Below are positions 60,701 to 64,000 of a DNA stretch of 64,000 nucleotides, in pieces (the first letter of the stretch is position 1; every line of letters starts with the position of its first letter). Origin of the DNA: Onthophagus taurus (taxonomy: Eukaryota > Arthropoda > Insecta > Coleoptera > Scarabaeidae); NCBI RefSeq assembly GCF_036711975.1, contig NC_091971.1, positions 2,053,501 to 2,117,500 of the forward strand, read 5' to 3'. The translations under genes were made by a program, and so were the position numbers. Below the pieces are notes generated by a model. It was not told where the DNA came from. It ran no database searches and worked only from the letters and a program-made list of their open reading frames with translations.

Positions 60701-63367
60701 TGAATTAAAACGATTGATAAAGAAGAACAATAACATACTTTTCTCAGTAACAAACACATGCATATTAATAGTTTCCAAATCGAATTTGTTTGCAGTTTCG
60801 TTCTTCTTAAAAACAATCTCAATGGTGTCATTTAGCGTATCATTAAACATCCAGGATAAAACAATTTTTTGTTCAAGTTTGGAGCAAGTTCCATTAGCAG
60901 CCGCTTTGCTTGGAATTTGAATCTGCTCTACATTCGTTTGATTACCATCCGTAAAATAAAGATCAATCGCCCCCTTCATATGCAGCAATATACATGTCGT
61001 GTTATCCCCATTTAGTACTTCCCAAGTACCTGCTTCCCAAGGAACTGGTTTAGGTGTTGTTACAGGGGCTGCTGTAGTTGGGGTTGTTACAGGGGCTGCT
61101 GTTGTTGGGGTTGTTGTTGGAGCAGGCGTCGTTGATGTTGTTTTAGGAGATGGTGTTGGGGTTGTTGTAGTAGGTGGCGTAGTTGTGGAAGTTGTAGAGG
61201 TTGAAGTCGATTGAGTTGTGGACGTTGTTGTTGTTTTAGTTGTTGGTTTATTTGTTGTTGATGTAACTGGTGGCTCTGGGTTAATCTTGACAGTTGATTC
61301 AACTAAAAAAAAACGAATAATTAGGTTTTTAATAACAAAAAGTGATGTAACCTGTTTTATAACTTTTTGTGATGCTTAACAAAATCAATTTTATCAAAAA
61401 AGTTTTGGAAAATCTTTCAACCACCTTCATATGATGAAGGGGTCACACCTCACAGGAAATATTACAAGGTTGTCATAAAATACTATAGGTACTTAATGCA
61501 GCATCAATATCTGCATCTAAAAATGATTTGTATTAGTAAATGAATTAAATTCAACACTGACGGAGGTGAATCAATACTTGAATTATTTGCATATAGTATT
61601 TATGAATACATAACTAAAAGTGAATCCAATAAATTGTTTAAATTTACTTCATATCTCTCATAAATTCCAATGCATTTTGTCGTCCATTCTCCTTTGTGTG
61701 GTTCCATCCTTTCATCACAGTAGCTTCATACTGCATTATAACTAATGCAAAGCTAACCCAAATAACATTTTATTTTCTAATGTTAAATTGAATTCAAACT
61801 ATAAACATCTGAATCATCCAAAGCACTAAAGCAAAGGCTCTCTCAACAACGTAGCTTGTTAGCGAATGTTATTACATCCCAATGTATTCGTCAAGTTTAT
61901 GGTATTCTAAATACTCAATAATGAGCATTTTCAATGTACACAAACATCATACAAATCCAGAACATCCTTGTATTTTCAGAAACAACTCCTCTTCCTGTTT
62001 TGTTAGATTATTTAAAAATCTCTCCAAGAATTATGATACTGTCATAAGTCATGACTCATTAGAAACAAATCAATGTGATTCACATATATCAAATTTGCAG
62101 ATTATTGTGCCGAAACCATGATTAACACATTAGCTATATAAATAATTGTTTTTAGTGGGTACTATTACTCCGTAAATCTCTAACATCATTTTTATCATCA
62201 CTTCAACTCCAATTTTATTCATTTACACAATAATTAAACATAACTTAATCAAATTTCTTATTTATTTGACAATTAGATTTTTTGAGCTGTCATTTTCAAG
62301 GTCATGCCATTTTGTTAGGTCATGCTTATTTTAAGAAACCTTAAACCGCTGATATTAGAACATATTTTCGCGGACTTTATACCTTGTTTATTTAATTTTT
62401 ATTTATTTAATTATTTCATTTCCTTTTTTTTATAATTCTTCGTCAATGTTATCTTTAAAGTGTTAAACTGCTAATTTCATTTCATTCCTATAACCTATTT
62501 TAATTTCGTAATTGTTCGTAATGTAATCATTTTATATTACGCATTTATTTTAGTCTGATTCTAAGAATCGTTCGAAAATCTTTGTTATATAACAATTTCA
62601 ATGTTATTTAATCACCATTTCAAAATTTAACAATAATACGGGGACATAAAGACATTTGATCCACAATGAAGTTATCTATCAATTCAACAAAAAGGACCAA
62701 TAAAAAAGAAATGTCAAAAAAATTCTTCCGTGATTATGTATTACTCAAATCTACAAAATCCGTACAAAAATATCAAAAACAAATTTGTGCAATGATAAAA
62801 AGTCGGAGATAAACTCGACATATCTAAAATGTTATTTATATAAGTATTGTGTCGAAAATCACTATTTAAGGGAAAAATGACGTTTGACAACAACCGATAC
62901 CAACCAAATAATAATTTAATTACTAAAAAAATATCAAAACACATAACTTGCAAGAAAACACAAAATTAATGTTAAGTAATAAAAAAAGAGATATTTGCTT
63001 CCTATAAACACACAAAAAAATCGAACAAAGCAATGGAAAAATACAACAAAAAAACAATGTTATTTAACTTTAATCCTACTTAATCATCACATCCCACTCA
63101 TTTTCGTTATCACTATTCCAATTTAACATTAACACGCGAAGAAATTCAATACGCTATGATATCAAATAAAAATATTGATAACGAAGTGTTATCGGAATGA
63201 AAACGATTCAACAAAGCATCGAGTCACGTGACCCGTATACATATTGCTTTTCTAGAAGGTGACTTTTCCGGTTGGAAACCATATTTTAATAACTAACCTG
63301 TGTCGGCGATACATATCGCTGCAAGGCCCAAAAATAGGAACAGGATTGGAGTTTTCATTGCAAACAT
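57751..63367 (-). CDS. Lamp1: Lysosome-associated membrane protein (LAMP family)
   Basis: Four exons on the minus strand: 63367-63298, 61302-60739, 60686-60492 and 57893-57751. They give 323 residues; a second in-frame ATG lies three codons on. The product is a type I lysosomal membrane glycoprotein. Signal peptide 1-22 ([16 protein letters not shown]), then a mucin-like Thr/Pro hinge (about 25-105, with repeated TTPTTAAPV), then a single LAMP luminal domain with Asn-X-Thr sites and paired cysteines. The transmembrane helix is at about 288-311, and the short tail [13 protein letters not shown] ends in a GY-x-x-hydrophobic lysosomal sorting signal. Intron 1 carries a CLEAR site; intron 3 (2.6 kb) holds mobile elements. 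The frame is intact. Confidence 0.95.
58306..58337 (-). other. Penelope-type hairpin motif
   Basis: On the minus strand CTCTGAAGGTGGCCAAGGGC runs into CGAAACTGGTTA. GGCC...GGCC forms a short stem, with CTGAAGG before it and CGAAAC after, the same layout as at 48911-48940. Confidence 0.5.
58600..59335. repeat. Fold-back array of ~117-bp units
   Basis: Left of centre, units starting AATGTCAA(C/T) at 58621, 58738 and 58855 share TTTTGACATATT, CCTTTAAAATGAGT(A/C)CAAACA and CAACTTCCGGTT. Right of about 58940 the same blocks occur inverted (TTGGACTCATTTTAAAGG, ATATGTCAAAATTGACGTTG, AACCGGAAGTGA). The region is a large imperfect hairpin, each arm a small tandem array. Confidence 0.85.
59335..59660 (+). 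pseudogene. piggyBac-like transposase relic (C-terminal part)
   Basis: The plus strand reads [30 protein letters not shown] and SHKAKRWYF, then in a shifted frame [18 protein letters not shown]. The EYNKYMGGVD..D and KW(W/Y) motifs are the hallmark of the piggyBac transposase domain after its catalytic Asp residues. Frameshifted and truncated. Confidence 0.8.
59880..60097 (+). pseudogene. DDE transposase N-terminal relic
   Basis: Reads [20 protein letters not shown], then [15 protein letters not shown] and [14 protein letters not shown]. The order FD..I...F, then PTL..(I/L)...L, then (T/S)TL(W/Y)(K/R)..(K/R).(I/M).F is typical of the helix-turn-helix part of arthropod IS630-type transposases. 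Only this piece remains. Moderate confidence. Confidence 0.4.
61303..63297. other. Lamp1 intron 1
   Basis: Two kilobases of AT-rich intron. Apart from the CLEAR-type site near its 5' end no gene or repeat was recognised. Confidence 0.5.
63223..63232. promoter_or_regulatory. CLEAR-type E-box in Lamp1 intron 1
   Basis: GTCACGTGAC, the perfect palindromic CLEAR consensus bound by TFEB/MITF-type factors at lysosomal genes. It lies 66 bp inside intron 1 of a lysosomal membrane protein gene, close to the presumed transcription start. Confidence 0.75.
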
Positions 63368-64000
63368 ATTCTCGGATTGTTGTTTTTCAAGCGAACCCGA
63401 CGTTTCTCTAATATGAACTACTATTGTTTTTGCTTATGCACATCTGACAGTTTAATGTCGAACAAGATCACGATCGCGCATGCGTTGAAGTCGCTTTAAA
63501 GGCTGGTTTGGTTGTAAAACTGAAATTCCCAAACAGTTTAAAAAATAATTATAAATTTTAAAAAAAGTGATTAAAAATTTTTTTAGATTTGAATGAAATT
63601 CTTTTCGTTTTGAACTAATGAATGCAAAAATTAATTAAATAATTATTTAAATTTTAATATAAAAATTTTAAATAATAAAGTGTTTGGAAACCCTGGTTTC
63701 TTCTCTTACTCATGGTTCATTAAATTTTTTGTGATTATTTGTTTAATGTTCTTTGTTCGATTTGTTTATTTATTATATGGTTAATTACGTATATTTGTGA
63801 TAAGATAATAATAAAATTGTTATAATTAAACTGCATGTGTTTGGAAGATTCCTTTTTTTTATAAATTGGTAGTGCTGATATTAATAGGAAGACTATTTAA
63901 ATTTAATAAATTTCAAACATTTTGATTTTCTTTTTATCTATATTTTAATTATTTTAAATCAATATTCAAACATATATATTTTGATTTAAATATGAAATTT
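63368..64000. other. Lamp1 upstream region
   Basis: Holds the presumed Lamp1 promoter in its first 200 bp, including GCGCATGCG (63476-63484), an NRF1/Ewg-like site. Beyond about 63550 the DNA is very AT-rich without a recognisable gene. Confidence 0.5.

Noticed and set aside
61087-61302. Gln-rich minus-strand frame
   Set aside because: It is a frame-shifted reading of the Thr/Pro hinge exon of Lamp1.

Overview
The window is AT-rich nuclear DNA from an insect, most likely a beetle; the species cannot be fixed from the sequence. Genes have short GT-AG introns. The named genes (Fsn/FBXO45, Dp, COPS9, Lamp1) are conserved animal genes, and the repeats (I-type and Jockey-type LINEs, Tc1, piggyBac, Penelope-like relics, satellites) are typical of arthropods. 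No virus-derived element was recognised.

Region 1 (1-26.4 kb) is an accessory block. Four tandem plus-strand genes encode histidine acid phosphatases. Each can be spliced into an open frame of 414-428 residues with both catalytic motifs and an N-terminal membrane anchor. A complete CYP4-type cytochrome P450 sits between the first and second. The block is framed by two arrays of one 363-bp satellite in opposite orientation (1-2850 and about 19555-24195). A second, strongly self-complementary minisatellite of about 126 bp lies behind gene 1 and fills intron 5 of gene 2 with over 3 kb of potential hairpins. A decayed phosphatase exon survives as two inverted copies around an I-type LINE that has a perfect 13-bp target-site duplication.

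Region 2 (26.4-37 kb) has no convincing host gene. It holds a Jockey/CR1-like LINE with a poly(A) tail, a GC-richer block of unknown nature, transposase relics and dispersed pieces of the minisatellite.

Region 3 (37-54.2 kb) holds conserved cell-cycle and ubiquitin-pathway genes. Fsn (minus) and Dp (plus) diverge from a shared 0.83-kb region with an E2F-like site. Dp is stretched over 13.8 kb by introns loaded with transposons: a Tc1 element with a LINE in its end, a 2-kb fold-back element, a Penelope-like relic, LINE pieces and a hairpin MITE. Tail to tail with Dp lies the tiny COPS9 gene (59 aa, three exons).

Region 4 (54.2-64 kb) starts with a 174-bp satellite that has a three-monomer higher-order repeat, then a gene-free stretch, then Lamp1 on the minus strand. 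Lamp1 has a perfect CLEAR-type GTCACGTGAC site in intron 1 and an NRF1-like site upstream, and its third intron holds a fold-back repeat and a piggyBac relic. No unknown enzymatic system was recognised. The most unusual features are the repeat architecture around the phosphatases and the palindromic minisatellite.
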